IMG/VR virus record: IMGVR_UViG_3300030430_000681
Span: 1 to 27,705 of that record
DNA: 27,705 nt
Reading direction: 5' to 3' (one strand)
DNA from: a virus
Each line of letters begins with the position of its first letter. Positions within the stretch are counted from its first letter, which is position 1. Below, one piece after another: positions 16,237-24,548 of the stretch. The notes beneath the pieces were generated by a model. It made no database searches. It saw only the letters and a program-made list of their open reading frames with translations, and was not told where the DNA came from. The translations under genes and the position numbers were made by a program.

Positions 16237-18129
16237 CTACCCCTTTACCAATAGCTTTGTTGCTGAAAGTGCTAACCCTGCCTCAACCGAGGGTGAGTCT
16301 GCTGTAGCAGATATTGTTCCATCACCTCGCACAAATTGTTTTACAGCAGGTGTCATACTTGATTGTGCATCATCTATTGCACCCATAGTTTGAACGGTCG
16401 CTGTTTGACCATCAGAATAAGCTGCATCAGATATTCCAATATAATTAGTTGTTGTAAGATTTGTCGATGCTGTACCTAAATTTGCAACATTTACTCTACC
16501 TTGAGGATTAGTATTTACCCAAGGAACAAGCATTTTATTATCATCATAAGTATTACCCATATTTATTCCACTAAAAGGAAGTCTTTCACTTTTTCTATCT
16601 ACGGTGTCTCCTGCGCTGCTTAATACTTTTGCTGCGTTAGATTGAAATGTTAGAGAGTTTGTTCCTACAGCTGCATGTATTAAAGAAGCAAGGTTGCTAT
16701 TACCTCCATCCCTATAAAAAATAGCCACTCTATTTAAATTGCTATCATATCCTATAGAAGTAAATTGGGAGTTTGCACTGTTAAAAACTTGCACAGAACC
16801 ATAAGTATAAGAATTACTACTTGAATCATAAGTAGCAACTACTGTTGAGCCATAATTACTATTGCTGTCATCTCTAAAAGCTAAAACAACTTTACCACCC
16901 GTAGTGTAAACAGCACTTAAATAAGTACTGGAGCTGGTAACACCGCTAATAGCTTGACTTGAAGCGGCTGATGCATTTGTTCCACTTAAACTAATAGCAT
17001 TAGTTTTTATCTTACCGCTATCTCCAGTTTCAATAAATGATGCAACAAATCTTGAACTAGCACTGTCATAACATAAAGTCACATAAGAAGTTGTATTATT
17101 TGATACTTGATATTCAGTTCCAAATGAAAAATTAGTGCCATCAAAAGTAAAACCTTTGACATAACATTCTGAACCATTACCTTTTCGATAAACACAAACA
17201 AAACCACCACTGCCATTTGTAGCAATTCTAGGTTGACTATGACCAGTACCAGAACTTACTTGAGCGACGGTATTAAAAGATCCAACACTTATATTTCTTG
17301 GATTACTAGAATCACCATGGCTTAATGGTCTAATTTTAACATCTGAAAAAGTTCCTTCTGTATAAACAATTAAATGTTTATTGGAGTTTGAATCATAAAC
17401 AATATCAATATCGTCATCACCTTGAACAGCCGAACTATTAATACTAAATTCACCTTCAACGTTTAATTCGCCATCACTGCGAATTGTCATAGAGTTGCCT
17501 TTACAATAATTACTGTCACCTTTGTCTTGAAACGCAATAATAAAACACCCATTTCCATTTCCACTTGTACCAGAGTTATAAGATGCGCTTACTGAACTTG
17601 TATTTGCATTGTTATATATTGCTGCGTTGTTATAGCCTAATGTTGCAGGATCGTTTAAATTTTGGGTAACGGCAGGTTTACTTACCGTACCATTAGCATT
17701 TATTATAACTGCATCACCATTTGCTAAAGCACCTGATGCAGTCGCTTCAAAAGTATTAGCACCACCAACTCCCCCTGCTGTAATTGCAGCAGCAGTTGTA
17801 GCATCAATACTTGCTATATTGCTTAATTGTCTAGCGTTGGTTATTACGTCTGTGCTGTTGACTTGTAGTTTAGTAGAAGCATTTAATGTGGTAGCTGTAA
17901 CTGCCGCAGCGGAATTGCCTCCTATAACAGCGCCATCTATAGCTCCTGCATCAATATCTACTGTTGCAAGTTTTGCTGTGCCTGTAACGTCTAAAGCCTG
18001 ACTAGGAGTCGCGGTTCCTATACCGACTCGATTGTTGGTGCTATCAACTACAAGCGTGTTTGTGTCTACGACAAGTTCTGGTGCTGCGCCATCTGCTATA
18101 AAGTCTCCTAAGTCTCTTGCTCTAGTCAT
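16237..18129 (-). CDS. tail fibre-like adhesin with predicted beta-propeller (630 aa)
   Basis: Residues 1-55 are a fibre-type stalk start, including NNRVGIGTATPSQALDVTG (32-50), the well-known GIGT.sP...LDV.G motif of fibre proteins. From about 190 to 555 a unit of about 50 residues recurs: a hydrophobic strand pair after an Asp/Asn turn, as in DIVYDSNSNKHLIVYT (242-257), RIATNGSGGFVCVYR (301-315), TLCYDSASSRFVASF (351-365), TTGGKVVLAFRDDSN (409-423) and SIGYDSNLNRVAIFYRDGG (458-476). Six or seven blades would fit. Such propellers occur in lectins and sialidases, but no catalytic Arg triad or true Asp-box (S-x-D-x-G-x-T-W) is seen, so sugar binding is likelier. The C-terminus ends in a short fibre-type cap. 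AAAGGAG precedes the ATG. Confidence 0.78.
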   Translation of the reverse strand: MTRARDLGDFIADGAAPELVVDTNTLVVDSTNNRVGIGTATPSQALDVTGTAKLATVDIDAGAIDGAVIGGNSAAAVTATTLNASTKLQVNSTDVITNARQLSNIASIDATTAAAITAGGVGGANTFEATASGALANGDAVIINANGTVSKPAVTQNLNDPATLGYNNAAIYNNANTSSVSASYNSGTSGNGNGCFIIAFQDKGDSNYCKGNSMTIRSDGELNVEGEFSINSSAVQGDDDIDIVYDSNSNKHLIVYTEGTFSDVKIRPLSHGDSSNPRNISVGSFNTVAQVSSGTGHSQPRIATNGSGGFVCVYRKGNGSECYVKGFTFDGTNFSFGTEYQVSNNTTSYVTLCYDSASSRFVASFIETGDSGKIKTNAISLSGTNASAASSQAISGVTSSSTYLSAVYTTGGKVVLAFRDDSNSNYGSTVVATYDSSSNSYTYGSVQVFNSANSQFTSIGYDSNLNRVAIFYRDGGNSNLASLIHAAVGTNSLTFQSNAAKVLSSAGDTVDRKSERLPFSGINMGNTYDDNKMLVPWVNTNPQGRVNVANLGTASTNLTTTNYIGISDAAYSDGQTATVQTMGAIDDAQSSMTPAVKQFVRGDGTISATADSPSVEAGLALSATKLLVKG

Positions 18130-18143
18130 GTGTTACTCCTTTA

Positions 18144-20147
18144 CTATGCGACTGCGTAGAAAATATATTCAGTGCCACTTGCATTAATATCTGGATTTCC
18201 AGTTGCTATTCCAAAACCCGCAGAATGAGCATTAAAGTTATTAGCAGTTGCACTTTGAGCAGCAGTATCGTTAAATTCAATTTGTGGATCATACCCACCT
18301 GTAGATATGCCTCTTAAAGAATCAATTAAAATCCAAGGGCCACTACTATCAGAGGCTTTAAGTAAAACAAATCTAGCACCACTGCTAAAACCACAGTCAA
18401 TATTTTGTGCCGAACCTGTGCCAGTATAGCCTCCTACTTTTGAAATACCAGGTAAAGTAGCGAATAAATATGCTATTACATCGTCACCTGTATTAAAACC
18501 ACCTGCACCATTACTCAGCATATTAATTTGCGTACTGGTAAAGTTTTTGTGATAACCTTGTTGAGAAGAAGCATTAACATTCCAATCTTGAAATGTATGC
18601 CTAGTGTTTTCATTAGCACTATCCCAATTTGTCATATCTTTGTGAGCAATAAACCAAGAACCATCACCGTTTCCGCTCTGGTTTCTATTTTTACTGATGA
18701 TAAATTCAGGAACAACCCCTAAATTATGATTGATGGTTTGATTGCCAGTTGCATCTACTTTCCACGTAGTTACATCAAAAAATCCAGGTGCGCGTTTCCA
18801 CATCCAACTATAGGTATTAGTACCACCCCAATTCTGATCTATGTGACCGTCCATAAAATCAAAGCCTGCCTCACTTGCATTAGCCTCCGCATTTCTACTA
18901 GTTACTTTTAAATATTTTTCACCCATTAGTCGTGCATAATTAAAAGCACCTCCACCACCACTGCCACCAGAGCCTACTGGTCTTACAAAAGCCATATCAA
19001 CAATATGATTGCTATCAAAATAAGGAGCACTACTGCCTTGAGTATCTATACTGAAAAGCTTAGTCACATCTTCTGGTATAGCTAGTGGGCCTCTGCGTAT
19101 TGCCATGTAAATGTAGTTGCCGCCAGATGCGTTAATTTGAAAAGAAGTTGTTTCAGGCTGAAATCCTGTTGGTGTCGGACTCATATCACGATAATTTTCT
19201 GCATCGGGTAAATTCCAACTGACTTCTGCACTAGCAGTGGTATTAAAATCTCTCATTGAATCATAAACATTCCAGTTTCTACCACTAGCATCGGTGCGTT
19301 TTACCATAAGAAACTGAGGTTCAAACCCAAGATTTAATATTGGCCCAGTAGAAGAACCATTTCCAGTATAACTTCCACATTTAATAACATCTTTATCCTT
19401 ATCAGGCCCGAACTCACCGTCATTGTTGTTATGTGCGAATACGTATAAGACAGTATTCTGGCTATCGTAACCTGCATGAACCCAAGAACCTGGGATTGTT
19501 ATGCTTGTAGAAGATGTGCTAACACCTGTACCTCCAAAGTAACCCTTAGCATCTGTGCTAAAGTCCATAACATAATTACTACCTAAATCTTTATGCCATA
19601 CTATCCAAGCATTAGTATGAGAGTATACCTTGGCAATAATCATCCCAACATCACAGCCTAAATTGTGATTAAGTGTAACAGTGCTAGGTTCAGAACCTGT
19701 TTGGGTATGATTAATTATATCAAAAAATTTAGGGGCCTTCCTCCATGTCCAAGAGACGTATTCGTAAGAACTATAATTTATGCTAGTGAATTGACCATCA
19801 CCAAGAGTAAATCCATTGCTGTTAAAAGATGTTAAATCATCTCCACCTGCATAATGCCCTGCTGTTAAATTTGATGCAAAGTAAGCCCCTGCACCACGTG
19901 CTGTATCAAACAAAGCATGATTTAAATTACCATCTCTACGTTTAATCCAAACAAGCCCACCTTCGCCAGAAAGGTCAATTCCGTTGTTAATAGTTTGTGT
20001 AGTGCCAGAAGAGGCTGAAGCACTATTTCCGTCATATACAAACGTGCTAAACACCTCGTCTACATCAAGACCTGCGCCTGCCGCTGCTGCACCAATGCCG
20101 CCAAAACTTCTGGCTGAAGCTGCACCAAATGTTGAAAGTAAGGGCAT
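18144..20147 (-). CDS. large putative receptor-binding protein built from a duplicated three-domain unit (667 aa)
   Basis: The product shows a repeated domain pattern: a Gly-Phe turn, a strand with K-R/K-N, then W-x-(V/I)-x-D/H-(S/K)-(L/M/D)-(R/D)-G. Six copies can be placed at about 60-140, 156-240, 254-352, 372-458, 468-566 and 570-667. Copies 1 and 4 end alike (VSWTWRKAPKFFD / YSWMWKRAPGFFD), copies 2 and 5 begin alike (TLNHNLG / TINHNLG, both with a later HKD), and copies 3 and 6 begin with GSYTGNGS / GGYTGTGS. So the protein is a tandem duplication of a three-domain block. I recall this domain type as a phage-specific family of unknown function (DUF7483-like). It lies among fibre genes, so adhesion is the likely role. 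AAGGA sits six bases before ATG. Confidence 0.78.
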   Translation of the reverse strand: MPLLSTFGAASARSFGGIGAAAAGAGLDVDEVFSTFVYDGNSASASSGTTQTINNGIDLSGEGGLVWIKRRDGNLNHALFDTARGAGAYFASNLTAGHYAGGDDLTSFNSNGFTLGDGQFTSINYSSYEYVSWTWRKAPKFFDIINHTQTGSEPSTVTLNHNLGCDVGMIIAKVYSHTNAWIVWHKDLGSNYVMDFSTDAKGYFGGTGVSTSSTSITIPGSWVHAGYDSQNTVLYVFAHNNNDGEFGPDKDKDVIKCGSYTGNGSSTGPILNLGFEPQFLMVKRTDASGRNWNVYDSMRDFNTTASAEVSWNLPDAENYRDMSPTPTGFQPETTSFQINASGGNYIYMAIRRGPLAIPEDVTKLFSIDTQGSSAPYFDSNHIVDMAFVRPVGSGGSGGGGAFNYARLMGEKYLKVTSRNAEANASEAGFDFMDGHIDQNWGGTNTYSWMWKRAPGFFDVTTWKVDATGNQTINHNLGVVPEFIISKNRNQSGNGDGSWFIAHKDMTNWDSANENTRHTFQDWNVNASSQQGYHKNFTSTQINMLSNGAGGFNTGDDVIAYLFATLPGISKVGGYTGTGSAQNIDCGFSSGARFVLLKASDSSGPWILIDSLRGISTGGYDPQIEFNDTAAQSATANNFNAHSAGFGIATGNPDINASGTEYIFYAVA

Positions 20148-20156
20148 TATTAATCC

Positions 20157-21515
20157 TTAAGCAAATTGCGTTTGAGATGCTAAAACTGTAAACGTAGCAT
20201 CTGCTGTTTTAATAATCGTGAATGAATAGGCATCAATACCTGATGCGTTACCTGCGGATGGAGCTGATCCACCAGACCATTTTGGTGTGACGGATGAGCC
20301 ATCTACTTGATAAGCGTTGAGGTAGTATGCTGTAGAGCCTTGAGTCATTAATATAGCAACAGTTATTGACTGACCTACAGCTAAGTTTGAATTTACGTTG
20401 CTAAAATTTATTGTTCTGTTTGCAGTTTGGTTAGCCGTATAAAGTTCTACCGCTTGTGCGGTTGTATCAAATGTAATCGTACCTGTTGTAGAAGTTTGAA
20501 CTGTAACTTTTTCATAGACTTCTTCAATATCTAATGTACCATCAACCGTTGCTTTTGTTGTGAAAGTTGGGGATGCAAGAGGAGCCTTGGCGTCTAATTG
20601 TGTTTGTATTGCAGATGTTACCCCATCAACATAATTTAATTCAGTCGCTGTAGCAGTGACACCATCTAAAATGTTAAGCTCTGCCGCTGTAGAGGTTATA
20701 GCGACACCGCCAATTTGCAAAGCTGTAGATGCGTTAATAGTAGGTGCAGTTGCAGAAACCGCAAACGTAACTGCCCCTGTTGAGGCAATACGCATACGCT
20801 CAGTGCCATCGGTCTCTACAGTAAACGTGTCAACCGCAGGAAAACGTATTGCAGTGTTTGTATCGCCACTGTGAACAATCTTATCAGCAATCGTTACATC
20901 ACCGCTAAACGTGCTTGTTGTACCAGAAAGATCACCTGTAAGCGTTCCACCTGTAAGCTGTAAATATCGAGCATCTGATTGAGTTTGTGTATAAACATTT
21001 GCTACGGTCTGTGTCGCAAATGCAACAACATCTATGGTGTCTCCTACCGTTGCGCCAGAGGCAAGAACTACTGAAGTCCCATTAGTGGCGGTGAAATCTG
21101 CTGCCGAAAGTTTAGATCCATTTAAAAATACTTCTACAAACCCCACAGTATATGAGACTGAAAAGGTTGTCTGGTTAGCTGTTGCAGTAAAAACAGTAGT
21201 AGTAAAAGTTGTAGGTTGTATATCCGCAGCTATCGCTGTAATAAATACGATAGCGTCTCCAGATAAACTTATCGCATTGTCACTGTTGCTACTTTCAGAA
21301 ACAACTCTAGTGAGAGTTGTCCCTGAAGCAGTAAAAACACCTGAACCAAGCTCGAAGCTACTTGTGCCGTCTTCTATACAGTACCTGACTGTATCTCCAT
21401 CGGCTACACCTGCTGCGGTAAAAGTCTGGAAACCGTCAACCGCTGAACCCAAAGTGATTGTGCCAGTACCCGTAGTGGCGGTTGTCATCTTGGCACGATT
21501 GACCAGTTTTACCAT
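20157..21515 (-). CDS. tail fibre protein (452 aa)
   Basis: The N-terminal 100 residues ([20 protein letters not shown], 5-24) are a typical virion-proximal fibre domain. A second domain at about 105-170 ([20 protein letters not shown]) is a common fibre connector. Then come [12 protein letters not shown] (187-198), the paired repeat [10 protein letters not shown] / [10 protein letters not shown] (278-287, 291-300), and [14 protein letters not shown] (306-319), all motifs of trimeric phage fibres. The C-terminal 120 residues contain [20 protein letters not shown] (411-430) and end in VLASQTQFA, a distal domain I recall in marine phage fibres. GGAG lies seven bases before ATG. It is the most conventional fibre of the block and may carry or join the other adhesins. 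Receptor unknown. Confidence 0.85.
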   Translation of the reverse strand: MVKLVNRAKMTTATTGTGTITLGSAVDGFQTFTAAGVADGDTVRYCIEDGTSSFELGSGVFTASGTTLTRVVSESSNSDNAISLSGDAIVFITAIAADIQPTTFTTTVFTATANQTTFSVSYTVGFVEVFLNGSKLSAADFTATNGTSVVLASGATVGDTIDVVAFATQTVANVYTQTQSDARYLQLTGGTLTGDLSGTTSTFSGDVTIADKIVHSGDTNTAIRFPAVDTFTVETDGTERMRIASTGAVTFAVSATAPTINASTALQIGGVAITSTAAELNILDGVTATATELNYVDGVTSAIQTQLDAKAPLASPTFTTKATVDGTLDIEEVYEKVTVQTSTTGTITFDTTAQAVELYTANQTANRTINFSNVNSNLAVGQSITVAILMTQGSTAYYLNAYQVDGSSVTPKWSGGSAPSAGNASGIDAYSFTIIKTADATFTVLASQTQFA

Positions 21516-21537
21516 AGCGGCACTCCAAACTTAGTTG

Positions 21538-21975
21538 TTAAGCAATGCGAATGATTGCGTTACTTGCGTCAGCCGTTGGGAACACAATCTGAAAGTCCCC
21601 AGAAGTTGATGATTTATCAGAACCAAAATCTAGAACAACTACACTTGGATCTCCTGTTGCACTGTCGTTATAAATCAATGCGCCACGAGCAGTGATTGTT
21701 GCAGATGTAAACGTAAGATCTGCAAAGTCAGTCAAAGCTGTAGTTCCTGATGTTGTAGGTGTTACGTTTGTAAGAGAGCCGCCACCCGCAGAATACGTCC
21801 CAGATGCACTTACCTCATTAGAAGTAGTGTACGCTGTAGTTGCTGCGTTGAAAGAAGCACTGTTAGTATACAAAGCTAGTTTAAAAGTATTACCACTTGA
21901 GTTGGTAAAGTTGTGTGTTGCAGTCATCAATTCTTTCTTGAATGATGTGCACATAAAGTTGCCGCTAAATGCCAT
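21538..21975 (-). CDS. conserved beta-rich virion protein (145 aa)
   Basis: The protein starts with a short helix-forming segment (CTSFKKELMTATHNF, residues 9-23) and continues with strands (TFKLALYTNSASFN, 30-43) and a Thr/Ser-rich middle. It ends with the compact C-terminal motif FGSDKSSTSGDFQIVFPTAD (116-135) plus NAIIRIA. I recall proteins of this type as widespread in marine phage structural modules, without a defined role. AAGGAGA precedes the ATG. It is the first gene of the fibre block after the adaptor genes, so a tail-collar or fibre-attachment function is a reasonable inference. Confidence in the gene is high; in function low. Confidence 0.75.
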   Translation of the reverse strand: MAFSGNFMCTSFKKELMTATHNFTNSSGNTFKLALYTNSASFNAATTAYTTSNEVSASGTYSAGGGSLTNVTPTTSGTTALTDFADLTFTSATITARGALIYNDSATGDPSVVVLDFGSDKSSTSGDFQIVFPTADASNAIIRIA

Positions 21976-21976
21976 T

Positions 21977-22273
21977 TTACATTCTCCTTATAAGCTCGGC
22001 TAGTTCAGGATGACCTGCGTCCTTGAGGGCATTATACACAGATGTACGGTCACTGTGAATAGCTTGTCTCATGTAGTAGGCCACCAGTTTCTCCAGATGC
22101 TTAGAGAAGGCATTAGCCTGATCCCTTATTACTGGATGCGCTGAATCCGATACAGATATGATCTTCTGTACACACTGTTCGGATAATTCATCAGGGGTTA
22201 GACCCCGGTTATGAGTTGTGTTTATCTGTACCAGAGATTCATCTTTAGGTACGCTTACATCTATTTTAAACAT
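21977..22273 (-). CDS. small helical protein of unknown function (98 aa)
   Basis: I do not recognise a characterised family. The protein has an N-terminal strand region (FKIDVSVP), then charged helices (LTPDELSEQCVQKIISV, KHLEKLVAYYMRQAI) and a C-terminal helix ending ELAELIRRM. I start it at the ATG at 22273, which overlaps the upstream TGA as TGATG and has GGGAGA seven bases before it; a TTG one codon earlier is possible but weaker. It is coupled to the adaptor-like gene upstream, so it may be an assembly factor or chaperone for fibre or adaptor proteins, as small helical genes beside fibres often are. That is inference only. Confidence 0.7.
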   Translation of the reverse strand: MFKIDVSVPKDESLVQINTTHNRGLTPDELSEQCVQKIISVSDSAHPVIRDQANAFSKHLEKLVAYYMRQAIHSDRTSVYNALKDAGHPELAELIRRM

Positions 22274-22923
22274 CAAGTCTTCTCCCTAAGAACTTTTCCT
22301 CGACGATACTCATCAGTAGTTTCTTTTGCTTCGCCAAGCATTTTAATACCAATTAGAGATTCTTGGAAGCGTTTGTTGTACATTGCCATGACATCTTGTT
22401 CACCCTTCATGTAAATATATGCCTCAATAAGTGCTCCATATAACAAAGCCATTTCAGCATTTTCACTTAACCATGTTGTTGAACTATCGGATAATTCTGT
22501 AATACTTTGCGGTCTATAGAAATAATGAAGCTCTGCGGTAAACGCCGCATTTGGCGTAGGTGCTAATAAAAAGTTATCAACATCAAACACACAGTAATAT
22601 CTTGGTGATCCCGTTGTAGTCGGATCTGGTGTATACTCCTGCACAAAACTAGGATCTTTGAAATCTAAAAAAAATTTGTCCCCATCAGTTCCCGTCATGC
22701 TCATAGAAAAGGGTGCTAAGAAATCTGAGGGAACTTTTATATATTGAACAGAAGCACTTGTTTGTGCGTTTGCATTTTTACGAAACAAACTGAGTTGTAC
22801 GTTTTTAAGAATACGCTCTTCAGATAAACGAATAAACAATGGTATGTTGTTTACAAAGCTTGTTTCCTCATACTCGGTGTAGGCTTTTATAGCATCTTTA
22901 AGTTGTAAATATGTAAAGCTCAT
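22273..22923 (-). CDS. head-tail adaptor-like protein (216 aa)
   Basis: The pattern is that of phage adaptor proteins: an N-terminal helix pair with aromatic residues (SFTYLQLKDAIKAYTEYEET, 2-21), a core of strands with FLAPFSMSMTG, a Pro-rich turn with the YYCVFD strand, and a C-terminal helix bundle (MALLYGALIEAYIYMKGEQD, then MAMYNKRFQESLIGIKMLGE). The phrase L.YGAL.EA..YMKGE....Y..RF is one I associate with SU10-type adaptors and related connector proteins. Adaptors sit as a ring between portal and tail tube. The gene overlaps its upstream neighbour by four bases (ATGA). A second protein of related layout lies at 23711. Which of the two contacts the portal is not visible. Confidence 0.78.
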   Translation of the reverse strand: MSFTYLQLKDAIKAYTEYEETSFVNNIPLFIRLSEERILKNVQLSLFRKNANAQTSASVQYIKVPSDFLAPFSMSMTGTDGDKFFLDFKDPSFVQEYTPDPTTTGSPRYYCVFDVDNFLLAPTPNAAFTAELHYFYRPQSITELSDSSTTWLSENAEMALLYGALIEAYIYMKGEQDVMAMYNKRFQESLIGIKMLGEAKETTDEYRRGKVLREKT

Positions 22924-23711
22924 GTCGTGTTAATTTGACCTCCCATGCCTGAGTGGTATTGACAATAGTAGTACAAGGTCGGCGCACCAACAGCTACTGT
23001 AATTGTAGATGTATACGCTCCTGTATTAATTGTCACTCCTGTTGTGTATTCCGATCCACCACCATGCGTTCCATCCGATGTGGTTGAAAAACGAAGAGGA
23101 TGCCCTGTAGCTGCTGACCAATTGAAGACATACGTGCTACCTTCAGACAAGTTAAGTGTAGGTTGTAAAGCACCATCAATATAGTATTTATTTCCTGACC
23201 CCGGATTAGCCACAGTGACAGTATAGACAGTATCTCCTGTTACCGTTGGAGAGCCTACGGCTGAAGTTCCCGCAGAACCTGTGGGATTAACTGTAACGTC
23301 TGCATCTCCTGTTGTGCTTATAGTAACAGATCCCATAAGAGCGTTTGCAGTGACACCAGATGGTGTAATGTCATCATTACCGGAGTCTGATGTAGTTATC
23401 GATACAGTTCCTACTTCTCCATCTGCAACAAGATTATTTGCAGGAGTTATCCCTGGAACGTCTCTAAAACCAACAGGATTGTATCCATGTTGTATAGATC
23501 GTTGCTCTGTCAGTTCACTCTCTGGACGAGGATCGCGTAGTGCTTGTGGGTCTGGAAACGCTCTCGGTGGAAACAACTGCGGATGCTTTGGCTCAAACTC
23601 ATCAGGACCAACCTTTGCGCCAGTCCACTCTGTCCTCATCTCACGAAGACGGTAACGGCGACCTGACCGATCCGATATACCATAAGCATGTTTACCACTA
23701 GCGTATGCCAT
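22920..23711 (-). CDS. tail-region protein with cupredoxin-like C-terminal domain (263 aa)
   Basis: Three parts are visible. Residues 1-90 form a charged conserved block (GKHAYGISDRSGRRYRLREM, 6-25; then EPKHPQLFPPRAFPDPQALR). Residues 95-160 hold about three copies of a short beta-repeat (GEVGTVSITT, NALMGSVTIS) shared with the repeat protein at 15518. Residues 172-260 resemble a cupredoxin: YYIDGALQPTLNLSEGSTY, then TGHPLRF with His204, and near the end YYYCQYHSGMGG with Cys250, His253 and Met256. His, Cys, His and Met are the four ligands of type-1 copper. Copper binding is inferred and unproven. The start is ATG at 23711, overlapping the TGA of the adaptor-like gene (TGATG) with GAGGG before it; GTG one codon upstream is the alternative. 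Probably a minor tail or adhesin component. Confidence 0.78.
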   Translation of the reverse strand: MAYASGKHAYGISDRSGRRYRLREMRTEWTGAKVGPDEFEPKHPQLFPPRAFPDPQALRDPRPESELTEQRSIQHGYNPVGFRDVPGITPANNLVADGEVGTVSITTSDSGNDDITPSGVTANALMGSVTISTTGDADVTVNPTGSAGTSAVGSPTVTGDTVYTVTVANPGSGNKYYIDGALQPTLNLSEGSTYVFNWSAATGHPLRFSTTSDGTHGGGSEYTTGVTINTGAYTSTITVAVGAPTLYYYCQYHSGMGGQINTT

Positions 23712-24376
23712 CACACCCTCAGATAACTCAAACTAGGCTGCAACTTCAAAGGTGTTCGACCTTGATCCTCATCCGCTGCACGTTGGAACTCTTCTTCGTA
23801 TACTGACTTCAACATCTGTATGCGATCTGGTGCTCGTTTCATTGCCATGTAATAAGCTAGCCCCGCCACCATACAAGGATAAAAACGAAAAGGCATGTCA
23901 GTAGTATTAACAAAAGCGTCAGCATCTTCTATCCTTCGTACATAATAGTAACGTACCTGATCCGTAGAGTTTTCAGGAGTAGACCACAAGTACATTACAG
24001 GGGTAATCTGTCGATCCAAGAAAAATTGACTCGGTCTACCCTGCGTAGATTTATTTGGAAGCGTTGCATAATCGCCACGACTAATTCGTTGAAGCTCGTA
24101 GTCTGTACCACTTCTACGAATAACTACGTCTAAAACATCAACAATATCCGCAGCTAAGGAGTACTCTGATGTGCCTTGTGTAACTGTAAAGTTTGCTTCT
24201 TTAACAGTCCACAAGTTAAGTCCACGGTTAGCCCAGTCAGCAAACATCAGGTTCATAGACCTACGTGCCGTTTTAGCATCATAGCCTGTGCGAACCTCTA
24301 ATCCGCATCTTTCGTATGCTTCTTCAATTACCTCTGCCACATCGAGGTTAAAGTCTCTTGATCCTGATGTTGTCAT
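23711..24376 (-). CDS. head-tail adaptor/tail tubular A-like protein (221 aa)
   Basis: The N-terminal helices (AEVIEEAYERCGLEVRTGYD, 14-33; then KTARRSMNLMFADWANRGLN) have the layout of gp4/gp11-type connector proteins, in which two helices precede a beta core (NFTVTQGTSEYSLAADIVDV). The C-terminal part has the strand QVRYYYVRRIEDA and a helix bundle (FYPCMVAGLAYYMAMKRAPD) like those of adaptors. This family closes the portal and receives the tail tube. With the 216-residue protein it makes a pair of adaptor-type genes flanking the cupredoxin-like gene. The RBS is weak (GAGTTGATGCT before ATG) and the gene begins five bases after the stop of the tiny upstream gene, so coupling is likely. Assignment by fold pattern. 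Confidence 0.78.
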   Translation of the reverse strand: MTTSGSRDFNLDVAEVIEEAYERCGLEVRTGYDAKTARRSMNLMFADWANRGLNLWTVKEANFTVTQGTSEYSLAADIVDVLDVVIRRSGTDYELQRISRGDYATLPNKSTQGRPSQFFLDRQITPVMYLWSTPENSTDQVRYYYVRRIEDADAFVNTTDMPFRFYPCMVAGLAYYMAMKRAPDRIQMLKSVYEEEFQRAADEDQGRTPLKLQPSLSYLRV

Positions 24377-24380
24377 AGCA

Positions 24381-24548
24381 TCAACTCATATGTGGTTTCT
24401 GATTAGTTTTAATCATAACGCAACCGCCTTTTTTAAAACCTTTAACCATACCGCCTTTTTTCATGTAACCCATTTTTTTAACTGTTTCAGGGCTTTCTTT
24501 TTTTAAAGCAGCTAAACCTGGTTGCGTTTCAGGATTAATCTTCTTCAT
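24381..24548 (-). CDS. tiny Lys/Gly-rich protein with two GG motifs (55 aa)
   Basis: I start this at the ATG at 24548, where AGGAGG stands six bases upstream; a longer version would lack such a site and would overlap the upstream gene more. The product begins MKKINPETQPGLAALKKESP and then carries GYMKKGGMVKGFKKGGCVM (27-45), two copies of the K-G-G-x-V motif that recurs in the Lys-rich proteins nearby. It overlaps the end of the His-rich 230-residue gene by 14 bases. Function unknown; size, charge and motif place it with the small basic proteins at 25233-26942. It may bind DNA or be a virion-associated peptide, but neither is shown. Confidence 0.68.
   Translation of the reverse strand: MKKINPETQPGLAALKKESPETVKKMGYMKKGGMVKGFKKGGCVMIKTNQKPHMS

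Noticed and set aside
16237-18129. Sialidase or other glycan-cleaving enzyme reading of the propeller adhesin
   Set aside because: No Asp-box S-x-D-x-G-x-T-W and no catalytic Arg triad is visible; binding rather than cleavage is likelier.
14793-20147. Diversity-generating retroelement target in the fibre genes
   Set aside because: No reverse transcriptase, no template repeat and no adenine-biased near-copy pair noticed in the window.
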